From Selenomonas sp. WCT3 (GTDB lineage: Bacteria > Bacillota > Negativicutes > Selenomonadales > Selenomonadaceae): a DNA stretch of 64,000 nt. Below are positions 35,150-44,529 of the stretch, piece after piece; position 1 is the stretch's first letter; the number at the start of each line of letters is the position of its first letter. The notes under the pieces are model-generated. The model was not told the origin of the DNA. It did no database searches and saw nothing but the letters and a program-made list of their open reading frames with translations. The DNA lies in contig FNCM01000003.1 of assembly GCA_900100835.1 (NCBI GenBank), positions 186,001 to 250,000 of the forward strand. Reading direction: 5' to 3'. The translations under genes and the position numbers were made by a program.

Positions 35150-38100
35150 ATGATAAAAGTTGCAGAGGGATTTCAATATTCGGTAAATCTTGGTTATGAT
35201 TTATACCATGATGAGAAAATAGAAAATTTCATCCCTACTAATTCGGCTCTGGATTTTATGGAAGATGTACTGAAGTCTACAGAGATATCTTCGACGGAAA
35301 GAGCTAGAGTGCTTGTTGGTGCTTATGGGCGAGGAAAATCCCATATGGTGCTGACCACGTTGTCGTTGCTCTTAAAAAAAGATAGAAAGAAATTTCGGCA
35401 TTTGCTGCCTAAATTGCAGGGACGAAGAGAGTTGGCTCAAGAAATTGAGCGTTATTATAATTCTGTTGATAAATTGCTTCCGGTGATTATTTCTGGCAGC
35501 AGTACAAGTATTCCTCAGGCTTTTTTGACGGCTTTAGAGCACACTTTGCGGGATGAAAATTTGTTAGACATCATGCCAGATACCAATTATCGGGCGGCTA
35601 TTCGCTGTGTGCATAAATGGAAGAATGAATTTCCAGACACCTATAAAAGATTTGTTTCCATGATTAACGGAACCGTATCGGATTTTCTGAATCGGTTGAA
35701 AAATTATGATATAGTAGCGTATCAGGACTTTGAACAACTATATCCGCAACTTACTGCAGGCAGCGTGTTCAACCCTTTTATTGGCTTCGATGTAGTTGAA
35801 CTTTACGAAAGTGTATTAGAATGCCTTAAAAACAAAGGTTATACGGGAATTTATGTTGTGTATGATGAATTTAGTAAATTCCTCGAAGCCAATATTCAAG
35901 GTGCTTCTGTTAGCGATACAAAACTCTTACAGGATTTTGCTGAAAAGTGTAATCGCAGTGGAGAAAAGCAACTGCATATATTACTGATTTCTCATAAGGA
36001 AATTGCGAATTATATTGATAAATTGCCAAAACAAAAAACAGATGGCTGGCGCGGTGTATCAGAGCGATTTAAACATATTCATTTAAGTGATGATTACGAA
36101 CAAACTTATGGCATAATTGGTACCGCTATACAGAAGGATAGCGATAAATGGCAGATATTTCAGCAAGAACATTCGATTGCATTTAAAGCATTAGAAAAAT
36201 TGTATGATAAGCACGATATTCTAAAAGAGTTTTCTGCACAAGAAAAAGTCAATTTCATATTGTCTTGTTATCCATTGCATCCAGTAACTACGTTTATTTT
36301 GCCACGATTAGCAGAAAAAATTGCACAAAACGAGCGTACCTTATTTACTTTCTTGTCGGCAGATAGTCGGTTTACCTTAGTAGATTTTTTACGACAAGGT
36401 ACTAACGGATTCCGTTTATTAACACCGGATTACGTCTTTGATTATTTTATGCCGCTACTGGAGAAGGACATCTACAATGGTGAAATTCATACGATCTATG
36501 TTTTGGCAAAAAATATATTAAACAAAGTCGTTGGTGATTTGCTGCAAGAAAAAATCATAAAAATTCTTGCTTTGATTTACATGGTTGAACAGTTCGAATT
36601 GTTGAAGCCAAAACAAGAAGAAATAGAGCGTATACTACAACAGGAATACTCTACTGTGGATATTGATAGAGCGCTGAAGGATTTGATTGCCAAGGAATAC
36701 GTTATTTACCTTAAACGTAGCAATGGTTATTTGTGCTTGAAACAATCTTCTGGTGTTGATATCTATAAAAAAATAGCGGATTACATGGCAGCTAACGCCA
36801 ATTATGATATAAAAAACATCTTGAACACGATCAATTTTGACCGCTATATGTATCCGGCGCGATATAACGATGAACGAGAAATGACTCGTTTCTTTGCATT
36901 TGAATTTATTCATGCTAGTGAAGTAGATCTCAGTGTGGATTGGGAGATAAAGAGTGAAAATATTACAGCGGATGGAGTTGTTTATGCTATATTGACGGAG
37001 TCAGAAGAAGAACTTGCGGTTATGCAGGAAATTCTCCCGAGAATCACGGCTGAGTATAATCGATTTATCTTTGTAATAAGCAAGCAATATGTAGATATTA
37101 AGGACAAACTATTAGAACTTCATGCCGTGGGAGCGTTACGGGAGGCAGCTATAGGGGATGCTGTGCTCTATGGTGAATACGATTTGGTTTATAGTGATCT
37201 TTATGATGTACTGCGTGCCTTTGTTCAATCGTATACGAGACCAGAACGAGGAGCGGCTGTTTACTATCATAAAGGAGCAGTACAGCGGATTCATCGTCGT
37301 TCGCAATTGTCTAGGCTTTTATCGAATATATGCAACAATGTTTATCGGTTGACCCCTGTTATCAACAACGAAGTTATCAATAAAAATGAATTGACAACTA
37401 CAGCTATTAATAGCTGTTACAAAGTTTTAGCCGCTATTTTGCGCACGGAAGTGGAACCAAATCTAGGATTGACCGGTACGGGACAGGATGTATCCATCAT
37501 GCGTAGTACCCTTATGCGGACAAAAATATTGGTAGCAGATGAAGATGGCTGGTACTTTAACCGAAACACTAGTGATAAGTGTATGAATATGGTACTAGAA
37601 ACCATATATCACTTTATGGAAGATTCGATTGGTGATGAGAAAAGGCGTAGTTTTGCAGAATTGTACCAGGCTTTAATGTCACCAAAGGGCCCCTTTGGTC
37701 TTAGGCGTGGTGTTATTCCCATATATTTGGCAGTAGCCTTACACGGCCATAAGAAAAATGTTCTTATCTATGATCAGGGAGATCCTGTCAACATTACAGC
37801 AGATGTATTACAGCAAATAAATGCCCAGCCTGAGCGGTTCTTTTTAGAGAAAATTGACTGGTCAAGCGCAAAAGAAGGTTATATTAAGGAGTTAGAACAT
37901 ATTTTTGCCGATTTTATCACGAAAGCGGAAAGTACGGCGGATATTTTTGAGCATGTGGCTAGAGGCATGTTCAAATGGTATGTTTCGTTGCCGAAATATA
38001 GCCGGGATATGCGATGCCTGCCCGATGGAACTAAGATTGTATCGGAGATGATAGCTTTTCGCAAGGTAATAAAGGATGAACACAATGCCAGTGAATTGCT

Positions 38101-38749
38101 TTTTGACAAATTGCCTAAGATTTTTGATCTTGCAGTGGAAAACACGCCGGAACTCTGTAAGGCAATAGGGGCCAGTAAGGATTTTTATGATCAATCCATA
38201 GGAAATCTGGAAAAGAGTGTAGGGAGCGAAGTCCGGCAGGTTTTTCAGCAGAATCAACCCAAACGGGCATCACTGAAGTCTATTATGCTGGATTACTGTG
38301 ACAATTTGCCGCAAGCTGTATTCGAGGAAATATTTGCAGATGGTACAGGAAGATTTTTAGAGATATGTCGTATGGATGGCACAAATGATACGTTGCTGCT
38401 AACGAATATCGTGAGGGAAGCCACAGGACTGCGATTGAATGACTGGAGCGATGCGACGTTTGATGTATTCAAAGCGAAAATACATGAGTACAAAAAGACA
38501 GTTGAGGAATATTCTGAGACAAGCAAGGATGACACTGCTTCCCTAGATGATGATTTCGATGGTTACGAGTTTTTGTTTCAAAATGCTCAGGGAAAAGCAG
38601 CGAAGAAGAGATTTACGAAAGTGGAGTGTTCGCCACGGGCTAAGTTGCTTCGCAATAGTTTGCTATCCAATATCGAAGCAATGGGACAGTCGATTACCGA
38701 ACAAGAAAAACGTCAGGTTTTAGCTGAGCTTTTACAAGAGTATTGTTAA
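35150..38749 (+). CDS. Large P-loop ATPase of the defence operon (1199 aa)
   Basis: A cytosolic ATPase with Walker A GAYGRGKSH at 57-65 and a Walker-B-like YVVYDEFSKFLE (Asp239-Glu240). Remaining segments (HPVTTFILPRLAEKIAQNERTLF near 375) resemble BrxC/PglY-type and other defence STAND-like ATPases. It abuts DUF4007 and ends 11 bases before the desulfurase start. Family-level relatives couple ATP hydrolysis to recognition of foreign DNA; the specific role here is inferred from context. Similar proteins are effector-side parts in PT-linked systems as far as I recall; I could not check the assignment. Confidence 0.8.
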   Translation: MIKVAEGFQYSVNLGYDLYHDEKIENFIPTNSALDFMEDVLKSTEISSTERARVLVGAYGRGKSHMVLTTLSLLLKKDRKKFRHLLPKLQGRRELAQEIERYYNSVDKLLPVIISGSSTSIPQAFLTALEHTLRDENLLDIMPDTNYRAAIRCVHKWKNEFPDTYKRFVSMINGTVSDFLNRLKNYDIVAYQDFEQLYPQLTAGSVFNPFIGFDVVELYESVLECLKNKGYTGIYVVYDEFSKFLEANIQGASVSDTKLLQDFAEKCNRSGEKQLHILLISHKEIANYIDKLPKQKTDGWRGVSERFKHIHLSDDYEQTYGIIGTAIQKDSDKWQIFQQEHSIAFKALEKLYDKHDILKEFSAQEKVNFILSCYPLHPVTTFILPRLAEKIAQNERTLFTFLSADSRFTLVDFLRQGTNGFRLLTPDYVFDYFMPLLEKDIYNGEIHTIYVLAKNILNKVVGDLLQEKIIKILALIYMVEQFELLKPKQEEIERILQQEYSTVDIDRALKDLIAKEYVIYLKRSNGYLCLKQSSGVDIYKKIADYMAANANYDIKNILNTINFDRYMYPARYNDEREMTRFFAFEFIHASEVDLSVDWEIKSENITADGVVYAILTESEEELAVMQEILPRITAEYNRFIFVISKQYVDIKDKLLELHAVGALREAAIGDAVLYGEYDLVYSDLYDVLRAFVQSYTRPERGAAVYYHKGAVQRIHRRSQLSRLLSNICNNVYRLTPVINNEVINKNELTTTAINSCYKVLAAILRTEVEPNLGLTGTGQDVSIMRSTLMRTKILVADEDGWYFNRNTSDKCMNMVLETIYHFMEDSIGDEKRRSFAELYQALMSPKGPFGLRRGVIPIYLAVALHGHKKNVLIYDQGDPVNITADVLQQINAQPERFFLEKIDWSSAKEGYIKELEHIFADFITKAESTADIFEHVARGMFKWYVSLPKYSRDMRCLPDGTKIVSEMIAFRKVIKDEHNASELLFDKLPKIFDLAVENTPELCKAIGASKDFYDQSIGNLEKSVGSEVRQVFQQNQPKRASLKSIMLDYCDNLPQAVFEEIFADGTGRFLEICRMDGTNDTLLLTNIVREATGLRLNDWSDATFDVFKAKIHEYKKTVEEYSETSKDDTASLDDDFDGYEFLFQNAQGKAAKKRFTKVECSPRAKLLRNSLLSNIEAMGQSITEQEKRQVLAELLQEYC

Positions 38750-38760
38750 GGGAGATTAGC

Positions 38761-39897
38761 ATGGTATATTTCAACAATGCTGCTACGACCTATCCTAAAC
38801 CGGCAGCAGTTTATAAAGCAATGGATGAATTTTATCGGAACAATGCGGGGAGCCTAGGGCGTGGTGGTAAGGAAATGAAATCTGCAGGGGCGTTGGTAGC
38901 AGATACCAGACAGTTGCTCAAGGAATTACTGCATACATCCCAACATGAAGTGATTTTTACGCCAACGGCAACCTTAGCATTAAATATGATAATACAAGGC
39001 TTAATGAAGCAGCCGGTGAAAAATGTTTATATCACGCCTTTTGAGCATAACGCAGTGACTCGGGTTTTGCATGCCTATGCTGATAAGATAAATGTACAAA
39101 TCTTAGCCGTAAATAAAGATTGCTCTTTTGATTTGGAACGTATCGGCTATCAGTTCGCAGACTCTCATCCTGATTTAGTCATCATGTCTCATGCTAGCAA
39201 TGTTATCGGGGTAATAACACCAGTGGCAGAAGTGTTTGCTTTAGCCAAAAAGTATGCGGCTATCACTGTGGTGGACATGGCTCAAACAGCTGGGCTCGTG
39301 GATTTGGATATAGCAAAAGCAAAATGTGATTTTGCTGTATTTGCAGGACACAAAACGCTATACGGGCCAACAGGCGTATCGGGATTTTTAATGAATCCTG
39401 CTGTCGAATTGCCTACGGTTTTGTTTGGCGGTACAGGAGTTGATTCTGCAAATCAAGATATGCCTGAAGATATACCAGCCCGATACGAAATGGGAACCCC
39501 GAATATGATGGCTATCGCGGGATTACATGCGGCATTGATGGAATTGAAAGAAAAGAAAATAACGGAGTACCATCGGAAAGAACAAGAAAACAGAAAGCGG
39601 CTATTGAATGTTCTAAGTAAATATGATTTTGTAAGGCTAGTAGGGATTAACAAGAGTTTGGATTATGTTGGTGTAGTTTCTTTTACCATAGATGGAATTA
39701 GCAGTGATAGTGCAGCGCAAATATTTGCAAAATTAGGAGTTGACCTAAGAACAGGTCTACATTGTGCACCGTTAGCGCATAAATTTTTGGGCACATATCC
39801 CGCCGGTTCTATACGCACAAGTGTTGGGATATATACTAATGATGAGGATTTATTACGATTAACAGAATCGTTAAATTATATCGAAAGTAATTTATGA
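38761..39897 (+). CDS. Cysteine desulfurase (class V aminotransferase; DndA/SspA-type role)
   Basis: A 378-aa PLP enzyme: YFNNAATTYPKP at the N-terminus, the PLP lysine Lys198 in FAGHKTLYGPTG, and the persulfide-forming Cys335 in RTGLHCAPLAH. It would extract sulfur from cysteine and pass it to the DndC-like protein; in Dnd/Ssp systems a desulfurase does exactly this. ATG 38761 follows AAGGGAGATTAGC; the upstream frame overlaps the ATPase end and lacks support. It is placed between effector-like genes rather than next to the DndC-like gene. Confidence 0.88.
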   Translation: MVYFNNAATTYPKPAAVYKAMDEFYRNNAGSLGRGGKEMKSAGALVADTRQLLKELLHTSQHEVIFTPTATLALNMIIQGLMKQPVKNVYITPFEHNAVTRVLHAYADKINVQILAVNKDCSFDLERIGYQFADSHPDLVIMSHASNVIGVITPVAEVFALAKKYAAITVVDMAQTAGLVDLDIAKAKCDFAVFAGHKTLYGPTGVSGFLMNPAVELPTVLFGGTGVDSANQDMPEDIPARYEMGTPNMMAIAGLHAALMELKEKKITEYHRKEQENRKRLLNVLSKYDFVRLVGINKSLDYVGVVSFTIDGISSDSAAQIFAKLGVDLRTGLHCAPLAHKFLGTYPAGSIRTSVGIYTNDEDLLRLTESLNYIESNL

Positions 39898-39947
39898 GCA
39901 ATAGTTATTGGCTAATAGCTTTTAACGATATAGTGGGAGGCATTATT

Positions 39948-42146
39948 GTGGGGGTTAATTCAAACAATAAAAAAACATTTAATGAATTGCTAAGAAGTGA
40001 AATAATGGGCGATTTAGTTTTGCCGGATTTTCAACGTGAATTTGTATGGAAAATAGAGCAACAAAAAGCATTGGCTGCTACTTTTTTAACGAGGATACCG
40101 TTAACAAGTCTATTGCTTTTGGAAGGAAAAAGAAAAGATTTTGGGTACAAGAGATTATGCGTTAAAAACAAGGAGGTAAATGATGCCTTACCGGGAGATA
40201 ATAAATGCACGTTTTTGTTGGATGGACAACAACGCTTATCAACGTTAAAAAATATTTTTTCTGATGTCTATAGCAACTGCAATGGAGATTGGGAGAGTGT
40301 ATTTGATAATATAGATAATAAATTGAAATATCGTTGGTTTTTAAATCTAAAACCTAATAAGCGTTTTGATGATAATGGGGAATACAGCGATGTCTTCGGA
40401 ATAGAAAAATTGTCAACGCCAAAGTCTTTAGATAAATTAGAGCCTGGAGATATAATCGATTATATAGAATGTAGGAAAATAATAAAAGGAGATGTTAAAG
40501 GTAAGGATAAGTTGAAATGGTGGCATCCAGCTTTTGTTTATTCTGATAATATAGATACCCCTCAATATGAATGTAAAAAACGGTCGGCAGACGAATATAT
40601 GATTCCATTGTATAAATTTTATAATGATGAAAATGCGGATGAGAAGAATAGATTTAAAGCTACATCGACTATATCTAAAATTGCAAAAGATAGAGTGGAA
40701 AAATTGAAGGCTGAAATAAATGAAGAAAAAAGAACCGTGGATGAAATATTTGTGGGGGAATTGCGGTCCGTATATAAAGCGGATTCCGCAGAAGCATGGG
40801 ATGCTTTAGAATCGAATTGGACTAACGCGATGAATAAAATGATATTAGATACAGTTGGACAAAATATTTATTTTATCGAGTTGGATACTGCAGAAATTGG
40901 ACGTGCAGTTACTATTTTTGAGAATATGAACGCTTCGGGGACAAGATTATCTGTCTTTGATTTAGTGGTTGCAAGAGCTGCAGCTGGTAATAAAATGCAT
41001 GAGTCTTTAACTGCACGTATTATTAAGCGACTTAACGAAAAAATAGCTATTCCAGAATCTTTAACGCCAAATATAAAAGGTAGCATAAACATAGCTGAAG
41101 ATATGAAACTTATTAAAGATAATGAAATAAATGCGAATTTTAAGAATGCTTTTATTTCAATGTTGGCAGCAAAAAAGAAAATTGATAGTTTACCGAAAGA
41201 TAATAAACAATATTTCAAAATATCGTCTGATGATTTAAAGCAGAATAAGATCCTACAGATTACATCTGAAGAGATTTTTTCTAATGTTGATAATGTAGTC
41301 GATGCCTTGAAAAAAGCATATATGTTTCTGCAGTATAGATGTGGATTAATATCAATAAAAAATTTATCATATAGATTGATGATTATACCGATAGCGTGTA
41401 TTTTTCTTGATGATAATAAATGGAATGACAATGTTGTAATAGACAGAATAGAATGCTGGTATTGGTCATCTTTGTTTAGTGGGGCTTTTTCTGCAAATCA
41501 AAATAATAGAAGTGCAGAAGATGTGAAAAAATTATTCGATTTTGTCGATAATAGTAATATAAATATATTTGATGAACGTATTGATAAGATTTTTGGACAA
41601 AAAGGATATTCGGATTTATCAACCTTTTTAGGAGAAAGTGAAGATTCTTGGAATGAAGCTATGCACCAAGGTGTGTTAGCGTATATTCTTAGTCGAAATC
41701 CACTTGACTTCCAGAAGCATACATCAATTCATTTGCGTGCTTGGGAAGCATCGAGGAAAACTGCAGTTTCTTATAATAATGTTAGCTATATAATTGATTT
41801 GCAGGATCATCATTTAATTCCTCTTTGTCAAGATAAGATGATTAGATATAGTGATTCTGAAAGATATTTAAGACAAAATAAAAAGTTTATTTTAAATTCA
41901 CCGTTAAACAGAACTTACATAACGGCTGAGGCAAATAATCGGATAAGTAAAGATAAAATAGATTCTTATATGAAGGATATTAATGGCTATAGTGCAAGTG
42001 AACATTTTATACCCAGTTCTGATTCTTTAGTGAAAAAGAAAAATGAAGATGATGACAAATATTATCGAAGGGTATTAACAAATAGATTTAAATTATTAAG
42101 CAATGAGATGAAAGATGAACTCGATTTTCTGAAACATGCCGAATAG
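39948..42146 (+). CDS. DUF262/DUF1524 (GmrSD/SspE-like) protein
   Basis: About 732 aa. The DUF262 part has LPDFQREFVWK near 25, and LLDGQQRLSTL with the DGQQR motif near 92-96, associated with NTP hydrolysis. The C-terminal HNH-like part has DLQDHHLIPLC (His621-His622) and LNRTYITAEANNRISKD. SspE and GmrSD have this architecture; SspE senses phosphorothioates and nicks unmodified phage DNA. GTG 39948 is preferred since GGGAGG is 7 bases upstream; ATG 39894, overlapping the desulfurase stop, would add 18 residues. The base composition is more AT-rich than the preceding genes. Confidence 0.85.
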   Translation: MGVNSNNKKTFNELLRSEIMGDLVLPDFQREFVWKIEQQKALAATFLTRIPLTSLLLLEGKRKDFGYKRLCVKNKEVNDALPGDNKCTFLLDGQQRLSTLKNIFSDVYSNCNGDWESVFDNIDNKLKYRWFLNLKPNKRFDDNGEYSDVFGIEKLSTPKSLDKLEPGDIIDYIECRKIIKGDVKGKDKLKWWHPAFVYSDNIDTPQYECKKRSADEYMIPLYKFYNDENADEKNRFKATSTISKIAKDRVEKLKAEINEEKRTVDEIFVGELRSVYKADSAEAWDALESNWTNAMNKMILDTVGQNIYFIELDTAEIGRAVTIFENMNASGTRLSVFDLVVARAAAGNKMHESLTARIIKRLNEKIAIPESLTPNIKGSINIAEDMKLIKDNEINANFKNAFISMLAAKKKIDSLPKDNKQYFKISSDDLKQNKILQITSEEIFSNVDNVVDALKKAYMFLQYRCGLISIKNLSYRLMIIPIACIFLDDNKWNDNVVIDRIECWYWSSLFSGAFSANQNNRSAEDVKKLFDFVDNSNINIFDERIDKIFGQKGYSDLSTFLGESEDSWNEAMHQGVLAYILSRNPLDFQKHTSIHLRAWEASRKTAVSYNNVSYIIDLQDHHLIPLCQDKMIRYSDSERYLRQNKKFILNSPLNRTYITAEANNRISKDKIDSYMKDINGYSASEHFIPSSDSLVKKKNEDDDKYYRRVLTNRFKLLSNEMKDELDFLKHAE

Positions 42147-42163
42147 TGATGAGGGATAGCATA

Positions 42164-44362
42164 ATGAGCTTGAGAGATATACCTTTAAAATCTGAATATC
42201 GAACTCTTAAAGATAATATTGCTAATGAATTTTATGTCCCTGCATTGAAACAGGCGATATCATATAAGAGAGCCGTGGGCTTTTTTTCGTCTTCCATACT
42301 TGCTATGATTACAGATGGTTTGTATGAATTATATCAAAACGGTGGGTATATTCAGATCTTAGCATCGCCAAGATTATCTGATGAAGATATTGAAGCTATA
42401 AGGCTAGGGTATGAAAACAGAGATGTAATCATAAAAAATGCTGTTGTGCGAGAATTGAGAGACTATGAAGACTTTAAGACCAGGGATCGTTTGAATTTGT
42501 TAGCATGTTTAATTGCAGAAGGCCGATTAGATTTTGAAATCGTTGAGCCTATGCTAACCAATGGAAGTGGTATGTATCATGAAAAAGTGGGAATTATCAC
42601 TGATGCAGAAGGAAATATAGTAGCATTTTCTGGTTCTATGAATGAGAGTAGTAATGCGGTCGAAAATAACTATGAATCATTTGACGTGTTTTGCTCGTGG
42701 AAAAACGCTGATGAAGAACGAGTTATGAGTAAAGTCGAAGCATTCAATCGCCTGTGGGAAGATCAAGAAGATAAAGTAAATGTCTTTAAATTTCCAGAAG
42801 TAAAAGATTTGTTTATAAAGAAATATCAAACGGATTGTTATTGTCTTCAAAAAGAAAGAGATCGTGTCTATGATGAGGTGGCCGAACCTAAGGCTGATTA
42901 TGATAGAGATGGTGAGGACGACAATCTTTCGTTTGTAAAGCCGGAATGGCTTCGTTTATATGACTATCAATTAGAGGCTATTGATAATTGGCAGAATAAT
43001 AACTATTGTGGAATTTTTGATATGGCAACAGGGACTGGGAAAACATTTACTGGTTTAGCAGCTGTTGCGCGTTTATGTGAGAATGTAGAGAAACTTGCTA
43101 TAATTATTGTTTGTCCCTATCAACATCTAGTGGAACAATGGGCAGGTGATGTGCGAAAATTCGGAGTAAATCCGATAGTGGGTTACAGTGGCTCTAAAAA
43201 TAAAGATTATAAGCGAAGACTGGCATCCGACATATTTGATTTTAGGATGGGAATAAAAAAACGCTTGTGTTTCCTTTGCACAAATAAAACTTTCGCTTCA
43301 AGAGCTATTCAAGAGGTTTTAGGAAAAACTAGAGGAGAACATGTGCTGTTGGTAGTTGATGAGGCGCATAATATTGGGGCAGAACACTTGCGAAAGACAT
43401 TGTCTGTAAATTATGAATATAGATTAGCATTATCGGCTACACTGGAACGATATCAAGATGATGACGGGACAATGGCAATAAAAAGTTTTTTTGGAGAGAA
43501 ATGTATCGAGTATACTCTGGGACGAGCGATCCAGGAGGAAAAATTAACACCATATTATTATTATCCTATAGTGACCTCGTTATCGGAAGAGGAATACAAG
43601 TTATACCAAGAATTAACCAAGAAAATGATGTCCTGTTTGATAAAGATAAACGGCAAACTAACTTTAAACGAACTTGGGAAAAGACTAGCAATTAAACGTG
43701 CTAGAGTGGTATCGGGGGCGGTTGATAAAATTAGTAAACTAAGAGTTTTAATAGAGGATGGATATAAAGATAAAAACAATATGTTGGTTTATTGTGGTGC
43801 GACTCGTTTAGTCGAACAGGATGGAGATATATCGATTCATGATGATATCAGACAAATAGACTATATTTCTCGCATGTTGAATATTGATTATGATATGCGT
43901 ACTGCGCAATTTACCTCGAAAGAGAGTGCAGAAGAGAGGGAATTGAGACTGCGTTCTTTTGCTGAAGGAGAGATTCAAGCTCTAGTAGCTATAAAGTGTC
44001 TTGATGAAGGGGTTAATGTTCCACAAATACAAACAGCATTCATTTTAGCAAGTACTATGAATCCTAAGGAGTATATTCAACGACGTGGGCGTGTACTACG
44101 ATTATATCCAGGAAAAAAGTTTGCTGTGATTTATGATTTTATTACTCTGCCACATGCGGTTGAAGATGTTCCGTATTTAGATGCCGACGTGCGTGCTGGT
44201 GATATATCATTAGTTAAGAAAGAATTGTGTCGATTGCTCGAATTTGAACGGTTAGCTAAAAATAAACATGAAGCGGATGAAATATACAGTGAACTCATTG
44301 ATGCTTATGAATTATATGATTTTGATGTGGGTAATGAAAGTATTTGGGAGGAGCTAGTATGA
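42164..44362 (+). CDS. PLD-like / SF2 DEAH helicase of the defence operon
   Basis: A 732-aa protein. The N-terminal PLD-like domain has His139-x-Lys141 in MYHEKVGIITD and GSMNESSNA. The SF2 helicase has Walker A ATGTGKTFTG at 288, DEAH at 399-402 and motif VI QRRGRVLRLYPGKKF. It is broadly like DISARM/Dnd-associated helicases and like the 808-aa protein at the left of the island, though without the DUF3427 tail. ATG 42164 follows GATGAGGGA. Its stop overlaps the next ATG (ATGA). Confidence 0.85.
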   Translation: MSLRDIPLKSEYRTLKDNIANEFYVPALKQAISYKRAVGFFSSSILAMITDGLYELYQNGGYIQILASPRLSDEDIEAIRLGYENRDVIIKNAVVRELRDYEDFKTRDRLNLLACLIAEGRLDFEIVEPMLTNGSGMYHEKVGIITDAEGNIVAFSGSMNESSNAVENNYESFDVFCSWKNADEERVMSKVEAFNRLWEDQEDKVNVFKFPEVKDLFIKKYQTDCYCLQKERDRVYDEVAEPKADYDRDGEDDNLSFVKPEWLRLYDYQLEAIDNWQNNNYCGIFDMATGTGKTFTGLAAVARLCENVEKLAIIIVCPYQHLVEQWAGDVRKFGVNPIVGYSGSKNKDYKRRLASDIFDFRMGIKKRLCFLCTNKTFASRAIQEVLGKTRGEHVLLVVDEAHNIGAEHLRKTLSVNYEYRLALSATLERYQDDDGTMAIKSFFGEKCIEYTLGRAIQEEKLTPYYYYPIVTSLSEEEYKLYQELTKKMMSCLIKINGKLTLNELGKRLAIKRARVVSGAVDKISKLRVLIEDGYKDKNNMLVYCGATRLVEQDGDISIHDDIRQIDYISRMLNIDYDMRTAQFTSKESAEERELRLRSFAEGEIQALVAIKCLDEGVNVPQIQTAFILASTMNPKEYIQRRGRVLRLYPGKKFAVIYDFITLPHAVEDVPYLDADVRAGDISLVKKELCRLLEFERLAKNKHEADEIYSELIDAYELYDFDVGNESIWEELV

Positions 44363-44529
44363 AAGAGATTGAGGTAAACGAAAAAATTGTGGATCGTATC
44401 ATGATGCGAGTTATATATGATGAGACGCGAAATTTGAGAACGGAAAAGTACAGTGCTTCAGAATTGGTAAAGAAACATATTAAGACAATAAAAGAATATA
44501 CAAAGGAGCTTGTTACCAATGAAGATTAA
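44359..44529 (+). CDS. 56-residue conserved-position small protein
   Basis: ATG 44359 overlaps the helicase stop (ATGA) and has GGGAGGAG just upstream, and the frame ends at 44529, overlapping the next gene's start. The highly charged, helical peptide (KIVDRIMMRVIYDETRN, then KHIKTIKEYTKELV) has no family I recognise. Its placement between helicase and DndD-like genes with coupled starts argues that it is real. It could be a small partner of the DndD-like ATPase. Confidence 0.75.
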   Translation: MKEIEVNEKIVDRIMMRVIYDETRNLRTEKYSASELVKKHIKTIKEYTKELVTNED

